Part shown: positions 16,585 to 26,141 of the stretch, in pieces
Layout of the letters: each line of letters starts with the position of its first letter
Position numbering within the stretch: position 1 is the stretch's first letter
Assembly (NCBI GenBank): GCA_016929065.1
Contig: JAFGJO010000018.1
Location: forward strand, 1-58,328
DNA: 58,328 bases
Direction: 5' to 3'
DNA from: Spirochaetales bacterium
Lineage (GTDB): Bacteria > Spirochaetota > Spirochaetia > SZUA-6 > RPPD01
Position numbers and translations under genes: made by a program
The notes under the pieces: generated by a model
Database searches by the model: none
The model's input: the letters and a program-made list of their open reading frames with translations, nothing else
What the model was told of the DNA's origin: nothing

Positions 16585-17631
16585 ATGGGAAGCAACGCAT
16601 ATATTATTGCTGAAATAGGCGTAAATCATTTTGATATCGCGGTAGACCGTAACATAAGCCCGATGGAAGCAGCTAAATTGATGATAAGAGAAGCTTTTAA
16701 AGCAGGAGCACATGCCGCTAAATTCCAGTCATACAAGGCGGAAACACTGGTTATCAAAAAATCGCCGGCATACTGGGATACGAGTGAGGAAAAAGCAACA
16801 AGTCAATATGATCTCTTCAAGAAATATGACCACTTCTCAAAAGATAATTTTCGGGAACTGGCAAATTACTGTAAAGAAATTGGGATAGACTTTCTTTCCA
16901 CCCCCTTCGATTTCCATGCAGTTGATTATCTAGATAAATTAATGACAAAATACAAAATCGCATCCGCAGATATTACAAATATACCTTTGCTGGAAAAAGT
17001 GTGCTCGAAAAAAAAACCAATGTTATTATCAACCGGGGCGTCGACTTTAAATGAAATTAGGTACACTGTAGATAAAATAAAACAGTTTAATCGGGATATC
17101 GAGGTCACCCTTCTCCATTGCATACTTTCCTATCCTACGAACTATGAGGACGCAAATCTGAATAGGATACTGCATCTCAAGAAGGCTTTTCCAGAGTGCA
17201 GTATTGGATATTCTGACCACACACCACCTGATAAAAATATGCTCGTAACAACAGTAGCATATTCCTTTGGTGCAACAATAATTGAAAAGCACTTTACCCT
17301 GAACAAAAATATTCCGGGAAACGATCATTATCATGCCATGGATTCAGATGATTTGCGTTGTCTATGTAAAAACATTTCATTCCTCAGCAAGATTCTATCC
17401 AAAAACGAAAAAAATTTTCTAAAATGCGAGGAAATACCTCGAAGATTTGCCAGAAGGAGTATAGTTGCAAAAAGAGATTTGTCCTCCGGTACGATTATTT
17501 CCTTTGATGATCTTGATTTTAAAAGACCCGGCACGGGGATATCACCAGTTGAATCCGAGAATATTATCGGAAAACGAGTTAAAAAAGATATTTTAGAAGA
17601 TAGCCAATTGGATTTTGATTCAATCGAATAA
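16585..17631 (+). CDS. nonulosonic acid synthase (NeuB/PseI/SpsE family)
   Basis: The 348-aa enzyme condenses phosphoenolpyruvate with a hexosamine derivative to give a nine-carbon nonulosonic acid. The TIM barrel starts AEIGVNH, continues with AAKFQSYKAE and STPFDF, and holds metal and PEP ligands in GYSDHT and EKHFTLNK. Residues 285-348 are the C-terminal antifreeze-like SAF domain (RRSIVAKRDLSSGTII) that closes the partner active site. The start is the ATG 1 nt after the upstream TGA, with AAAAGAGG 6 nt before it; an upstream in-frame start would lie inside the previous gene. The exact substrate (ManNAc, or a diacetamido sugar as in PseI or LegI) cannot be fixed by eye. Confidence 0.9.
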   Translation: MGSNAYIIAEIGVNHFDIAVDRNISPMEAAKLMIREAFKAGAHAAKFQSYKAETLVIKKSPAYWDTSEEKATSQYDLFKKYDHFSKDNFRELANYCKEIGIDFLSTPFDFHAVDYLDKLMTKYKIASADITNIPLLEKVCSKKKPMLLSTGASTLNEIRYTVDKIKQFNRDIEVTLLHCILSYPTNYEDANLNRILHLKKAFPECSIGYSDHTPPDKNMLVTTVAYSFGATIIEKHFTLNKNIPGNDHYHAMDSDDLRCLCKNISFLSKILSKNEKNFLKCEEIPRRFARRSIVAKRDLSSGTIISFDDLDFKRPGTGISPVESENIIGKRVKKDILEDSQLDFDSIE

Positions 17632-17661
17632 TTTATCGGGTATCAATAGAGGAGCTTTCGC

Positions 17662-19287
17662 ATGGGTGGATTTTTTATCACTAATAATTTATCAGCAAAA
17701 TTGGAATCTGATACACTGGCATATTTTAATAAAAAGGGCTTGACTAAATATAAAATATACAGGATTAACGATCATAAGATCTTTTACTTCAGTAAAAAAT
17801 ATCACAATACCTTACACCATATATATGAGACTAGTAATAAAATACTTATTGGTGTTGGAACTTTCTTTTATAAAAGCAGTGATATACAAAAAACACTTCA
17901 TTCAATCGACACCGAATATGACAGCACCGGAGCGGACTTATTCAATCAGATCCTAGGACATTTTAATTTTATTCTTATTAATAAAGTAAATAAATCTGTA
18001 AGTCTTTTTACTGATAAAACCGGCACCTACCATTCATTTTGTTTCCAAGATAAAAATGAATATTATATTTCAAATTCTTTCCTTTTACTTTCTTTAATTG
18101 AAGGCAGACAGGAGATCAACCGACAGGAACAACTTGAATTTATTAATACAGAAAGCTGTTACAGCGGGAAAACCATTAATAAAAATATTGATTATCTTGA
18201 TTTCGGCTGCTTGTATTCCCTTGATGACGATTTGAAAAAAACAAAATATTTCCGAGTGAATCGCAATAAAATGAATATTAGCGAATATCAGGACTTTGTG
18301 ATCAATCATTTAAAGTTATTCAAGGATGAAATCATTCCAATAGACATAGATCTCTCAGGCGGTTATGACAGCAGACTTGTATTATCATTTTTTTATAAAG
18401 CTGGAATCAGGATCAAGGCGAATACAAATGAAAATTCCGATGATCCCACTGACGTAATTATTGCAAAAAAAATTGCGAAGAAGATGAACATTAAGCATAA
18501 AGTTTACCGCAAAGCCAGTCCAAATTCAGATCTCCATTCATTAACTGATGATAATTTTCTCATTATGGAAATTGCAAGGGATGTTTACAGGTCATTTCAA
18601 ACATATTTTTTGTACAAGCATAAGGCAAAAGATTCTAAAATCGTGATTGGTGGATACGGGGGAGAACTTTTCCGCGATGTGAAATTTCATAACATACACA
18701 ACGTTGATGAAATAATCCAAAAGAAATATACTGACCGTAGCTTTAATGCAAATTGGGCAGAATCCGAAAGAAATAGTTATTTTCATAATATTAGGAATAA
18801 ATATACGTCAACAATAAATGAATATCATGCTCTTACGAGCAAGGACCAGTGCGAAGTCGTATATTATTTTCAACGCATGATGTATTGGGGAGGATCAAGA
18901 ATAACCAACTTGAATCAAATATGTTATAGGTATCACCCCTTGCTTGATTATGCCTTGTTATACCCTATCCTCGCCATGCAAGCGTCAGTAAAAAAAAATG
19001 CTAAGCTACAAATGATGTTGATTGAATTGAATGATAAAAAATTGGCCAAGATTCGTTCTTCATATCGGTTTAATTTTAAGTATCATGCTCTTAAACCAAT
19101 TGTGATGTTTTTTTTCAAAAATATTGCCAAATTAATAAGCGGCATTAATATCCTATTTAAAGGTTCATCAAGAAAAACAATGATAACCGGTCAACAAAAA
19201 AATAATAATTTCAATTTATTTGTCAATGGTCGTTTGCAGACAATAAATTACTATAAAGATTTTTGCAATAAAAATAAATTCAATTGA
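17662..19287 (+). CDS. asparagine-synthetase-like protein lacking the glutaminase cysteine
   Basis: The 541-aa protein has the two-domain layout of AsnB-type enzymes. The first 200 residues resemble the Ntn-glutaminase fold, but the chain starts MGGFF where active enzymes start MCG, so the nucleophile is missing. The ATP-pyrophosphatase loop SGGYDS (232-237) is intact, so adenylation of a carboxylate is plausible, perhaps with free ammonia or another amine. Homologues near sugar-acid genes are thought to make uronamides, and the locus makes uronic and nonulosonic acids. The start has a GAGGAG ribosome site. The gene is very A+T rich. A role in amidating or otherwise modifying a sugar acid is inference. 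Confidence 0.75.
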   Translation: MGGFFITNNLSAKLESDTLAYFNKKGLTKYKIYRINDHKIFYFSKKYHNTLHHIYETSNKILIGVGTFFYKSSDIQKTLHSIDTEYDSTGADLFNQILGHFNFILINKVNKSVSLFTDKTGTYHSFCFQDKNEYYISNSFLLLSLIEGRQEINRQEQLEFINTESCYSGKTINKNIDYLDFGCLYSLDDDLKKTKYFRVNRNKMNISEYQDFVINHLKLFKDEIIPIDIDLSGGYDSRLVLSFFYKAGIRIKANTNENSDDPTDVIIAKKIAKKMNIKHKVYRKASPNSDLHSLTDDNFLIMEIARDVYRSFQTYFLYKHKAKDSKIVIGGYGGELFRDVKFHNIHNVDEIIQKKYTDRSFNANWAESERNSYFHNIRNKYTSTINEYHALTSKDQCEVVYYFQRMMYWGGSRITNLNQICYRYHPLLDYALLYPILAMQASVKKNAKLQMMLIELNDKKLAKIRSSYRFNFKYHALKPIVMFFFKNIAKLISGINILFKGSSRKTMITGQQKNNNFNLFVNGRLQTINYYKDFCNKNKFN

Positions 19288-19336
19288 GCAGACCTTATTT
19301 TGCGTGATAATAAAAAAGAAAACTCTGGAGAACCAT

Positions 19337-20476
19337 ATGCGCAAATCATATTATATCGGACTAACCGGCGCAAAGAAAAATATCGGGGATTTTTTAATAA
19401 CCCAACGCTGTATTGAATTATTAACCAAATTCAAACCTGATTACGATATAAAAATATTTAATCATTGGGAAACATTAGAGAACAACCTTGATATTGTGAA
19501 TAACAGTAAAGCCATAATCATTTTTGGCGGCCCCGGGTATCAATACAACATGTATCCTAACATCTACAAACTATTACACAATCTTGACAATATATCCGTA
19601 CCAATTATCCCGCTCGGACTCGGATGGAAAGGAGTTCCCGGAGATTACCAAACCTTATCACATTATAATTTTTCATATTTGTCAAAGAAATTATTGAATA
19701 AAATGAGCAAAGAACATAGAGCATTGAGTTGCAGAGATTATTATACACATTCGGTTCTAAACAGAAACGGTATACAGAATGTGATAATGACCGGATGTCC
19801 GGTCTGGTATGATTTAAAGTCCATTGGGACTAAAATTACTATTCCAAAAAAGTTTAATAAAATTGTTTTCACTCCTGCACAAAATAAAATCTTCAGAAAT
19901 CAGTCAATAGCAATTATCAAACTTCTCAAACGGATTTTTCCTGATGCTCAATTGTATTGTTCCTTTCATCGAGGAATAAATACAACAGACAATTTTACAA
20001 CAAGAAGCGATATAAAAAACAATCATATCATTATGCACACCGCTGAAAAAATCGGGTATAGTATTGTCGATGCAGCGTATAATTTAAAAAATATCGCTTT
20101 TTATGATGAATGCGAACTTCATGTCGGATATCGTGTTCATGGTCATCTTTATTTTTTAAGTAAACGAAAACCCTCGTTTTTGATTCATGAGGACGGCAGA
20201 GGAAGAGGGGTTTCAGAATCTTTGAATTTATTTGGTATTGATGCATTTCGAAGAACTTGCACAAGCCTGTTTTTTGAAATTCCAGCATTATCAGTAATTT
20301 CTCGACAGATCGATCGATTTATCAATAAAATAAAACCTAATCAATATGCTGTTTCACAATTAGAGGATACTATACTTCAGGAACTCGAAAATAACTTCTG
20401 TAGATTTCATGGCCTGCACAATGTTATTGATTCACATTTTAAAATTATGAAAGAATTCATAAAAAATCTCCCTTAG
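19337..20476 (+). CDS. polysaccharide pyruvyltransferase-like protein (CsaB family)
   Basis: About 379 aa. The N-terminus (GAKKNIGDFLI), IIFGGPGYQYN and GLGWKGVPGD, and later ELHVGYRVHGHLYFL are the marks of the polysaccharide pyruvyltransferase family, which use phosphoenolpyruvate to put ketal pyruvate on glycan residues and adopt a GT-B-like fold. Some members act as sugar transferases instead. The ATG at 19337 has CTGGAG 6 nt upstream; a GTG eleven codons earlier lacks a site. It lies in the A+T-rich part of the locus, between the AsnB-like gene and wzx. The acceptor sugar is unknown. Confidence 0.75.
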   Translation: MRKSYYIGLTGAKKNIGDFLITQRCIELLTKFKPDYDIKIFNHWETLENNLDIVNNSKAIIIFGGPGYQYNMYPNIYKLLHNLDNISVPIIPLGLGWKGVPGDYQTLSHYNFSYLSKKLLNKMSKEHRALSCRDYYTHSVLNRNGIQNVIMTGCPVWYDLKSIGTKITIPKKFNKIVFTPAQNKIFRNQSIAIIKLLKRIFPDAQLYCSFHRGINTTDNFTTRSDIKNNHIIMHTAEKIGYSIVDAAYNLKNIAFYDECELHVGYRVHGHLYFLSKRKPSFLIHEDGRGRGVSESLNLFGIDAFRRTCTSLFFEIPALSVISRQIDRFINKIKPNQYAVSQLEDTILQELENNFCRFHGLHNVIDSHFKIMKEFIKNLP

Positions 20477-20492
20477 CACACAGGTAACAAAG

Positions 20493-21920
20493 GTGGCAAG
20501 AAATATTCTAAACAGACTCATAAATAATCCATTTATTGGGCATTCAAAAAACTATTTAATAGGTGAAATATTTAATAACGCTATTGTTTTTATGACAATT
20601 CCGATATTCACCAGGCTTCTTGTTCCTGATGACTACGGGCTCCTTTCAGTTTTTACTTCATTAATCAGTATTTTTTCTGTTATTTTTGGATTAAATATTC
20701 ATAGTTCCGCAGCAAGAAAATACTATGAAAAAGACGGTGAGTTTAAAAATTTCCTTGGAACAAATCTAATTTTCTTAGTTATTTTCAATATTATACTTAT
20801 AACCATACTGTTTTTTTTAAAGGACTCTATTGCAGTATTTTTTTCAGTTGACAGTAACTTATTCTTTATTGCTGTTATAGTAAGCAGTTTTACATTTTTT
20901 ACCCTACTCCAATTGTCATATTTCCGTGCGAGTCAGAAAAGTTTATCTTACGCTATCCTTTCAATCATTAAAAATCTGGCTATCACTGTGATTGCAATAG
21001 CATGGATTTACTATCTTCCCGAGAATAAATATCTCGGGAAGATATATGCACAATTAATTGTAACAGCTGTTTTTTTTATTATTTTCATAGTTAATTTATT
21101 TCGTTTATCTTCACTTTCATTCAATGTAAAACATTTGAAATATTCGCTTCTCTTCGGCATCCCACTGATTCCGCACACTCTTTCCGGTTATATATTGGCT
21201 CATTTTGACAAAATCATAATCAACCAGATTTCGGGTAGTCATGATACCGGTCTATATTCTTTTGCATATAATATTGGCATGCTGTTAAATGTTGTCATAA
21301 TCGCAACTTCGAAAGCCTGGTCACCAATATTTTTTCAACAATTGCGCAGCAATAAATATGATAAAATCCAATCGATGTCAGATAAATATTCAAAAGTTAT
21401 TTTTGCTATTGCGCTTTTATTAGTATTATTTAGTAACGAAGCAGTTAAAATAATGGCAGATGAAAAATATTATTCTGCTTTTGGAATAATACCAATTATT
21501 ATCCTTGGATATGTTTTTACGTTTTTATATACTTTATTTTTTCAATATGCAGCATGTAGAAAAAAAACATGGCTGATTTCAATTTTTACTTTCATTGCCG
21601 GTGGTACCAACATTAGTCTGAATTATATTTTCATACCATATTTCGGTTATGTCGCTGCAGCATGGACTACATTAGCCTCATATATTTTGCTTTTCATACT
21701 TCATTATATAAACAGTAAATTTATTTTAAAAGAAAAAGTAATAACAATGAAACACATATTTATTGATTTAGCAATCTTGATTTCTTGCGTTATTTTATAT
21801 TTTTATATTCCAATAGAAATATCTTTCATTCAAATATCAATAAAAGTATTCTTGTTTTTAGGTTATTGCATTATTATTTTTCGTAAATATTTATTAAAAA
21901 TAATAATGCGAAAATCATAG
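20493..21920 (+). CDS. wzx: Wzx-type polysaccharide flippase (oligosaccharide flippase family)
   Basis: The 475-aa membrane protein has about twelve to fourteen hydrophobic helices and the family start YLIGEIFNNAIVFMTIPIFTRLL, here read as residues 19-41, followed by DDYGLLSVF. It belongs to the MOP superfamily and should flip an undecaprenyl-diphosphate-linked repeat unit to the periplasmic face. The start is GTG at 20493. Codon use is among the most A+T rich of the window. A Wzx normally works with a Wzy polymerase, but none is recognised here; the polymerase may lie elsewhere, or the product may be a non-polymerised glycan. Confidence 0.88.
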   Translation: MARNILNRLINNPFIGHSKNYLIGEIFNNAIVFMTIPIFTRLLVPDDYGLLSVFTSLISIFSVIFGLNIHSSAARKYYEKDGEFKNFLGTNLIFLVIFNIILITILFFLKDSIAVFFSVDSNLFFIAVIVSSFTFFTLLQLSYFRASQKSLSYAILSIIKNLAITVIAIAWIYYLPENKYLGKIYAQLIVTAVFFIIFIVNLFRLSSLSFNVKHLKYSLLFGIPLIPHTLSGYILAHFDKIIINQISGSHDTGLYSFAYNIGMLLNVVIIATSKAWSPIFFQQLRSNKYDKIQSMSDKYSKVIFAIALLLVLFSNEAVKIMADEKYYSAFGIIPIIILGYVFTFLYTLFFQYAACRKKTWLISIFTFIAGGTNISLNYIFIPYFGYVAAAWTTLASYILLFILHYINSKFILKEKVITMKHIFIDLAILISCVILYFYIPIEISFIQISIKVFLFLGYCIIIFRKYLLKIIMRKS

Positions 21921-21944
21921 CAATTGCACAGGAGAGATAATATC

Positions 21945-23075
21945 GTGTCAATGCCCAAACGAGTTATTCATATTTTTGGATGGTTAAATAAATGTGGTGC
22001 TGAAACACGTATCATGGATGTTTATCGGAATATAGATAGAAAAAAAGTGCAATTTGATTTCATCTCTATGACAAAAGGACCCCAGTATTTTGACAATGAA
22101 ATTGAATCTCTCGGTGGCAAATTATTTAAAATAGAGAATCCTCGGGTCACGGGCATTGTAAATAATTATTCCATTATTAAAAACATATTAAAAATGCACG
22201 GCCCCTATGATGCACTACACGCGCATACGGCACATCACGAAGGTATTGCTCTGATGGCGGCTAAGGCTGCGGGTATTCCTGTTCGAATTGCTCATGCACG
22301 GACAACTGGTACTCAACGAGGCACTCTTTTCAGAAGTTTTCAGTTTTTTTTAGGGAGAACACTAATCAACCGATATGCGACGCACCGAATAGGAATCAGC
22401 CAGAATGCATGTGATTACTTATTCGGAACCCAATCGAACTCATCTGTTAAAACAAAAGTTATTCCCAATGCTATAGATCTGAACAATTTTCTTGATGTTT
22501 CTGCGTTGAAAATAACAAAATTAAAAAAGGAATTATCTATTCCCGATAATTCCTTTGTTATAGGACACATTGGTCGATTTCAAAAAGTTAAAAATCATTC
22601 TTTTCTCATTCGCTTGTTCAAACATATTACAGTGGTACATCCGGAATCGAGACTCCTGCTCGTTGGTGACGGTGAATTGCGTGAATCAATAGAAAATCTG
22701 GCGAGTTCCCTGGGAATTCATGAGCATGTCATTTTCACCGGAGTCCGGGATGACATACCTGAACTGTTGAACTGTATGGATATTTGTGTCATTCCATCGT
22801 TCTATGAAGGACTTTGCACCGTCGCAATTGAAGCCCAGGCCGCCGGAATACCCTGTCTGGTATCTGACCGATTGCCGAAAGAGATCAATATGGAACTTGA
22901 TCTTGTTACCTATTTTCCCCTTGAAAAAACAATTGACGAGTGGCTTGAGAAAGTAATTTCCCTTACGAATACAAAACGCCCTGGCCGGAATGAGATATTC
23001 GCTGCATTCTCGTCAAAAGGCTTTTTACTTGAAAATGAGATAGATGAATTATTCAGCATGTATGGCGTAACATGA
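21945..23075 (+). CDS. glycosyltransferase family 4 (GT-B)
   Basis: About 376 aa from the GTG at 21945, which has GGAGAG 8 nt upstream; the ATG two codons later and a TTG at 21924 are alternatives. The N-terminal domain starts RVIHIFGWLNKCGAETR, a donor/acceptor loop of GT4 enzymes. The C-terminal domain has GHIGRFQKVKNH, LLLVGDGELR, FTGVRDDIPELL, and the nucleotide-sugar EX7E region in PSFYEGLCTVAIEAQAAG. It is a retaining cytosolic glycosyltransferase that probably extends the lipid-linked repeat unit. The sugar is unknown. Confidence 0.87.
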   Translation: MSMPKRVIHIFGWLNKCGAETRIMDVYRNIDRKKVQFDFISMTKGPQYFDNEIESLGGKLFKIENPRVTGIVNNYSIIKNILKMHGPYDALHAHTAHHEGIALMAAKAAGIPVRIAHARTTGTQRGTLFRSFQFFLGRTLINRYATHRIGISQNACDYLFGTQSNSSVKTKVIPNAIDLNNFLDVSALKITKLKKELSIPDNSFVIGHIGRFQKVKNHSFLIRLFKHITVVHPESRLLLVGDGELRESIENLASSLGIHEHVIFTGVRDDIPELLNCMDICVIPSFYEGLCTVAIEAQAAGIPCLVSDRLPKEINMELDLVTYFPLEKTIDEWLEKVISLTNTKRPGRNEIFAAFSSKGFLLENEIDELFSMYGVT

Positions 23076-23094
23076 TTATTGATCAGAAGACAAC

Positions 23095-24492
23095 ATGAAT
23101 ACAATAAAATCTGTATGTGAAACCTTTTTTTTAATTGAAAAAACCCTCAATCTCTTCGAGCAAAGAATTAACGATATATATTTTTGGAAATTGATCCGGT
23201 TTCCTTTATTTAATAAAATAACACATTTGCTCAAATTGTATGGGCTCGCACATACAAAAGCCCGACCGAATATATTCTCCACGCTTTTTGTATTGCCAAG
23301 ATATTTATATCACAGTTATTTTCACGGTGTTTTTGCGAGGAAATCTCCGGTAGACATACTCATTTTTGAGCACGGCCGCAAAATACCTTTCGATTCAACT
23401 TACATCGATATTTACACTGAACCGCTGCGGCTTCAGATGGAGAAAAACAGCGAGTTTTTCGAAATAGTAGATCGACATTTTCTCAACAGACATTACAATA
23501 AAACAGACAAAAATAGAAGTTACGCTGAACACCAGACTGTCTCGCATTTGCTGAAAAGGGCTTTTTTCAGGATCAATCTAAAGACCTCCGAATCTGAAAT
23601 AATTAATATAATCAGTAAATTGTTTTATCAATATCTTGGAATCAACCTGCCCCTTGAGAAAATGATCCGGGACACGGTTTCCGCATTTATCGTTGAACGG
23701 GATTTTTACTCCCGACTACTTCGAAAGCGCAAAGTCAAAAAGGTATATCTTGTCTGTTCCTATGGGATCGAGGCTCTTATTTCAGCCTGTACTCTGAATC
23801 ATGTCGAGTGTCTTGAACTTCAACATGGAACGATGAGCAGATACCACCTAGGCTACAGTTTCCCGAATTCATCGAGTATTCCATACTTCCCTGATATACT
23901 CTTTCTCTTTGGTGACTATTGGAGAGACAACACACCGATTCCGTTATCAAAGACCAGACTGATCTCCATTGGCTATCATTATCTGGAAACCCAATTGAAG
24001 CAATACATTGTTTGTAAAAAAAAGAAAAACCAAATCATCATCATTTCGCAGGGCACCATCGGCAAGGACTTAACGAGAATTATTTCTGTTTTTGCAAAAA
24101 ACAATCCGAAATATGCAATCGTCTATAAACTTCACCCTGGGGAGTGTCCCCGCTGGAAAACGGAATACCAGGAATTAGCCGAAGCAGCCAGGTTGAGCAA
24201 TTTTTCCATTGTTGATAATTCCGAAGTAAGTTTATATCAATTACTCGGGGAATCTGAATATGCTGTTGGTGTCTATTCAACAGCTATTTATGAGGCGTTG
24301 GTCCTTAATTGCAAAATAATTTTGGTTGACCTTCCCGGTGTCGAATATATGGATTATCTGATAACGAATAACTATGCAAAACTGGCACAGACATCCGATC
24401 AAATAAAAAAATGTCTCCTTGAAGGGAATTTTAAAACTGCAGAAAGGGAGTATTTTTTTAAACCATTTGGTTTCTCGTCAGAAATCAATTGA
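23095..24492 (+). CDS. putative GT-B-like surface polysaccharide transferase with HP and ST motifs
   Basis: The 465-aa soluble protein has a helical first half with no recognised domain and a second half with a GT-B look. Visible are QHG (243-245), YKLHPG around H347-P348, and VYSTAIYEAL around S395-T396. An HP motif followed by an S/T pair is a feature shared by bacterial sialyltransferase families, capsule KpsC/KpsS-like and CDP-glycerol transferase-like proteins. It is therefore the best candidate in the locus to use the CMP-activated nonulosonic acid, though this is inference. The ATG has only a weak ribosome site. It is the last gene before a 647-nt gap. Confidence 0.6.
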   Translation: MNTIKSVCETFFLIEKTLNLFEQRINDIYFWKLIRFPLFNKITHLLKLYGLAHTKARPNIFSTLFVLPRYLYHSYFHGVFARKSPVDILIFEHGRKIPFDSTYIDIYTEPLRLQMEKNSEFFEIVDRHFLNRHYNKTDKNRSYAEHQTVSHLLKRAFFRINLKTSESEIINIISKLFYQYLGINLPLEKMIRDTVSAFIVERDFYSRLLRKRKVKKVYLVCSYGIEALISACTLNHVECLELQHGTMSRYHLGYSFPNSSSIPYFPDILFLFGDYWRDNTPIPLSKTRLISIGYHYLETQLKQYIVCKKKKNQIIIISQGTIGKDLTRIISVFAKNNPKYAIVYKLHPGECPRWKTEYQELAEAARLSNFSIVDNSEVSLYQLLGESEYAVGVYSTAIYEALVLNCKIILVDLPGVEYMDYLITNNYAKLAQTSDQIKKCLLEGNFKTAEREYFFKPFGFSSEIN

Positions 24493-25139
24493 ATTTGAAT
24501 AGATGATAAAAAGAATATTGGGAATGTCTGTCTGCCAACAATTGTGTAATAAGGTATAGAACACCTTTTCATCTGCAGGGAGAAGTATAATGGATCCCAT
24601 AAACTGGACAAGACATCAAGTTTGATGTTCAATGGTTATGAGGCCCACTATGAGCAAACGCTGACATTCAAAGAATTGAATCGCTAAAGTTTAAAAGTGT
24701 TTCATGTCTATTAATTAATTGCAAAAATAATCAATAAATATTTCTATGATATATGTACTTTCATGATACACAAGGTCACCAATTCTTTTTCAGAGGGTGT
24801 AAATTGTAAAATTTACTTTTTTATACACAAAGCGTATGGTTTTCGAAAGATAAAAACATTAATAAATATAATATATCTTGGTTGCGGCTGTTTGGAATTA
24901 CCCACTCAATTACTATAAAAGCCTAAAAACCATAGATCAAAACTTCAATTGCTTTATGTGTTGTTAATTTTGAAATTCAGGTACATGTTTTGATATTTTC
25001 TGAATTAATGGTTTCGGCAGAGTAATATATTAAGTATATTTGTTTTGAAAAAGGAATAATAATAACACCAAGATGAGAAAAAATAATATATTATTCACGC
25101 TTAACAATTATATTACAGACAAATCAAAAGGATTGTAAT
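24493..25139. other. 647-nt A+T-rich gap inside the polysaccharide locus
   Basis: No intact gene is present. Positions 24590-24690 resemble the end of an IS3-type element. The rest is A+T-rich DNA with short frames only. Near the right end a 21-codon frame (25073-25138) stops one base before the next ATG, but it has no good ribosome site. The epimerase gene at 25140 has AAAAGGA 7 nt upstream. A promoter for the second half of the locus may lie here, but no convincing box pair was found. Confidence 0.55.
24590..24690 (+). mobile_element. possible degenerate end of an IS3-family insertion sequence
   Basis: TGGATCCCATAAACTGGACA (24591-24610) resembles the TGGACCCCA...CTGGACA style of IS3-family terminal repeats. 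About 40 nt later, ATGAGCAAACGC (24650-24661) matches the usual MSKR start of an OrfA transposase but is followed at once by a stop. No further transposase sequence is seen. It would be a decayed fragment only; the match is by eye. Confidence 0.35.
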
Positions 25140-26123
25140 ATGAACATTATTGTCATCGGCGGCTCTGGATTTGTCGGTTCACTGCTGGTGCAGCGCCTGC
25201 TTGATTTGAAACACACAGTAACCATTATCGATAAACGAAAAAGCGAACTCTTCCCAAAACTCTGGAAGTTCGGGGACATCCGCGATCTTGAAGGATTTCA
25301 GGCTCTCTGTAAAGGCGGCGAAGTAATTATCAACCTTGCTGCTGAACACCGCGATGATGTCACCCCGATTTCACTCTACTATGATGTGAATGTCGGCGGT
25401 TCCAGAAATGTCTGTATTGCTGCATCGAAAAACAAGATAAACAGGATCATCTTTACCAGCAGCGTCGCGATATACGGAGTCGCGTCCGGCGCAGGTGATG
25501 AAGACGCCCCTCGTCATCCCTTTAATCATTACGGGAAATCAAAGCTCGAAGCTGAATCGGTCTACAACGAATGGCAGGCGAAAAGCAAAAACCATACATT
25601 ATCGATTATCCGTCCTACGGTGATTTTCGGAGAAAACAACCGGGGGAATGTGTATAACCTTCTGAAACAGATGGCATCGAACAAATTCCTGATGGTTGGA
25701 AACGGAAAAAATGTCAAATCCATGGCATATATAAAGAATATCGTTGAGTTTATAATTTATAATGTAAATAATCCAAAACCGTATCTCTGCGCCAACTATA
25801 CCGATAAACCGGATTTTTCAATGAACGAACTCGTCGGCACGGTAATGGACACGCTTGGAAAAAAATTGTTCCCCTTCAGAGCTCCCTTTTTTCTTGCTCT
25901 ACTCGGCGGTTATGTTTTTGATTTTGCCGCATTCATTACAAGGAAAAAACTTCCAATCAGCTCGATCCGGATCAAAAAATTCTGCATGAACACCCGGTTT
26001 TCATCAAAATATACCCACACAGGCTTTGCCCCTCCGTATACACTCCGGGAAGGATTAATACAGACCATTACGTATGAGTTTATCAATCCGCCCTTGTCGC
26101 GTATTACTTTTACAACTGAATAG
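25140..26123 (+). CDS. NAD-dependent sugar epimerase/reductase (extended SDR)
   Basis: The 327-aa enzyme has the Rossmann motif GGSGFVGS (7-14), the structural NLAAEHRD (66-73) and the catalytic Y131-x3-K135 in HYGKSK, with S107/S108 upstream. It belongs with the GalE/WbpV-like enzymes that epimerise or reduce nucleotide-bound sugars in cell-surface glycan loci. The C-terminal third contains a hydrophobic stretch (FFLALLGGYVFDFAAF) often seen in the subgroup that reduces 4-keto-6-deoxy-HexNAc. The substrate cannot be fixed. Base composition here returns to the level of the flanking genome, unlike the genes just upstream. It is followed closely by a GT4 gene that probably uses its product. Confidence 0.8.
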   Translation: MNIIVIGGSGFVGSLLVQRLLDLKHTVTIIDKRKSELFPKLWKFGDIRDLEGFQALCKGGEVIINLAAEHRDDVTPISLYYDVNVGGSRNVCIAASKNKINRIIFTSSVAIYGVASGAGDEDAPRHPFNHYGKSKLEAESVYNEWQAKSKNHTLSIIRPTVIFGENNRGNVYNLLKQMASNKFLMVGNGKNVKSMAYIKNIVEFIIYNVNNPKPYLCANYTDKPDFSMNELVGTVMDTLGKKLFPFRAPFFLALLGGYVFDFAAFITRKKLPISSIRIKKFCMNTRFSSKYTHTGFAPPYTLREGLIQTITYEFINPPLSRITFTTE

Positions 26124-26141
26124 CAGATACAGGAGCATCGA

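Noticed and set aside
25073-25138. 21-codon frame ending one base before the epimerase ATG, possible leader peptide
   Set aside because: No ribosome site at usable distance and no regulatory codon run; composition is that of the surrounding A+T-rich spacer.
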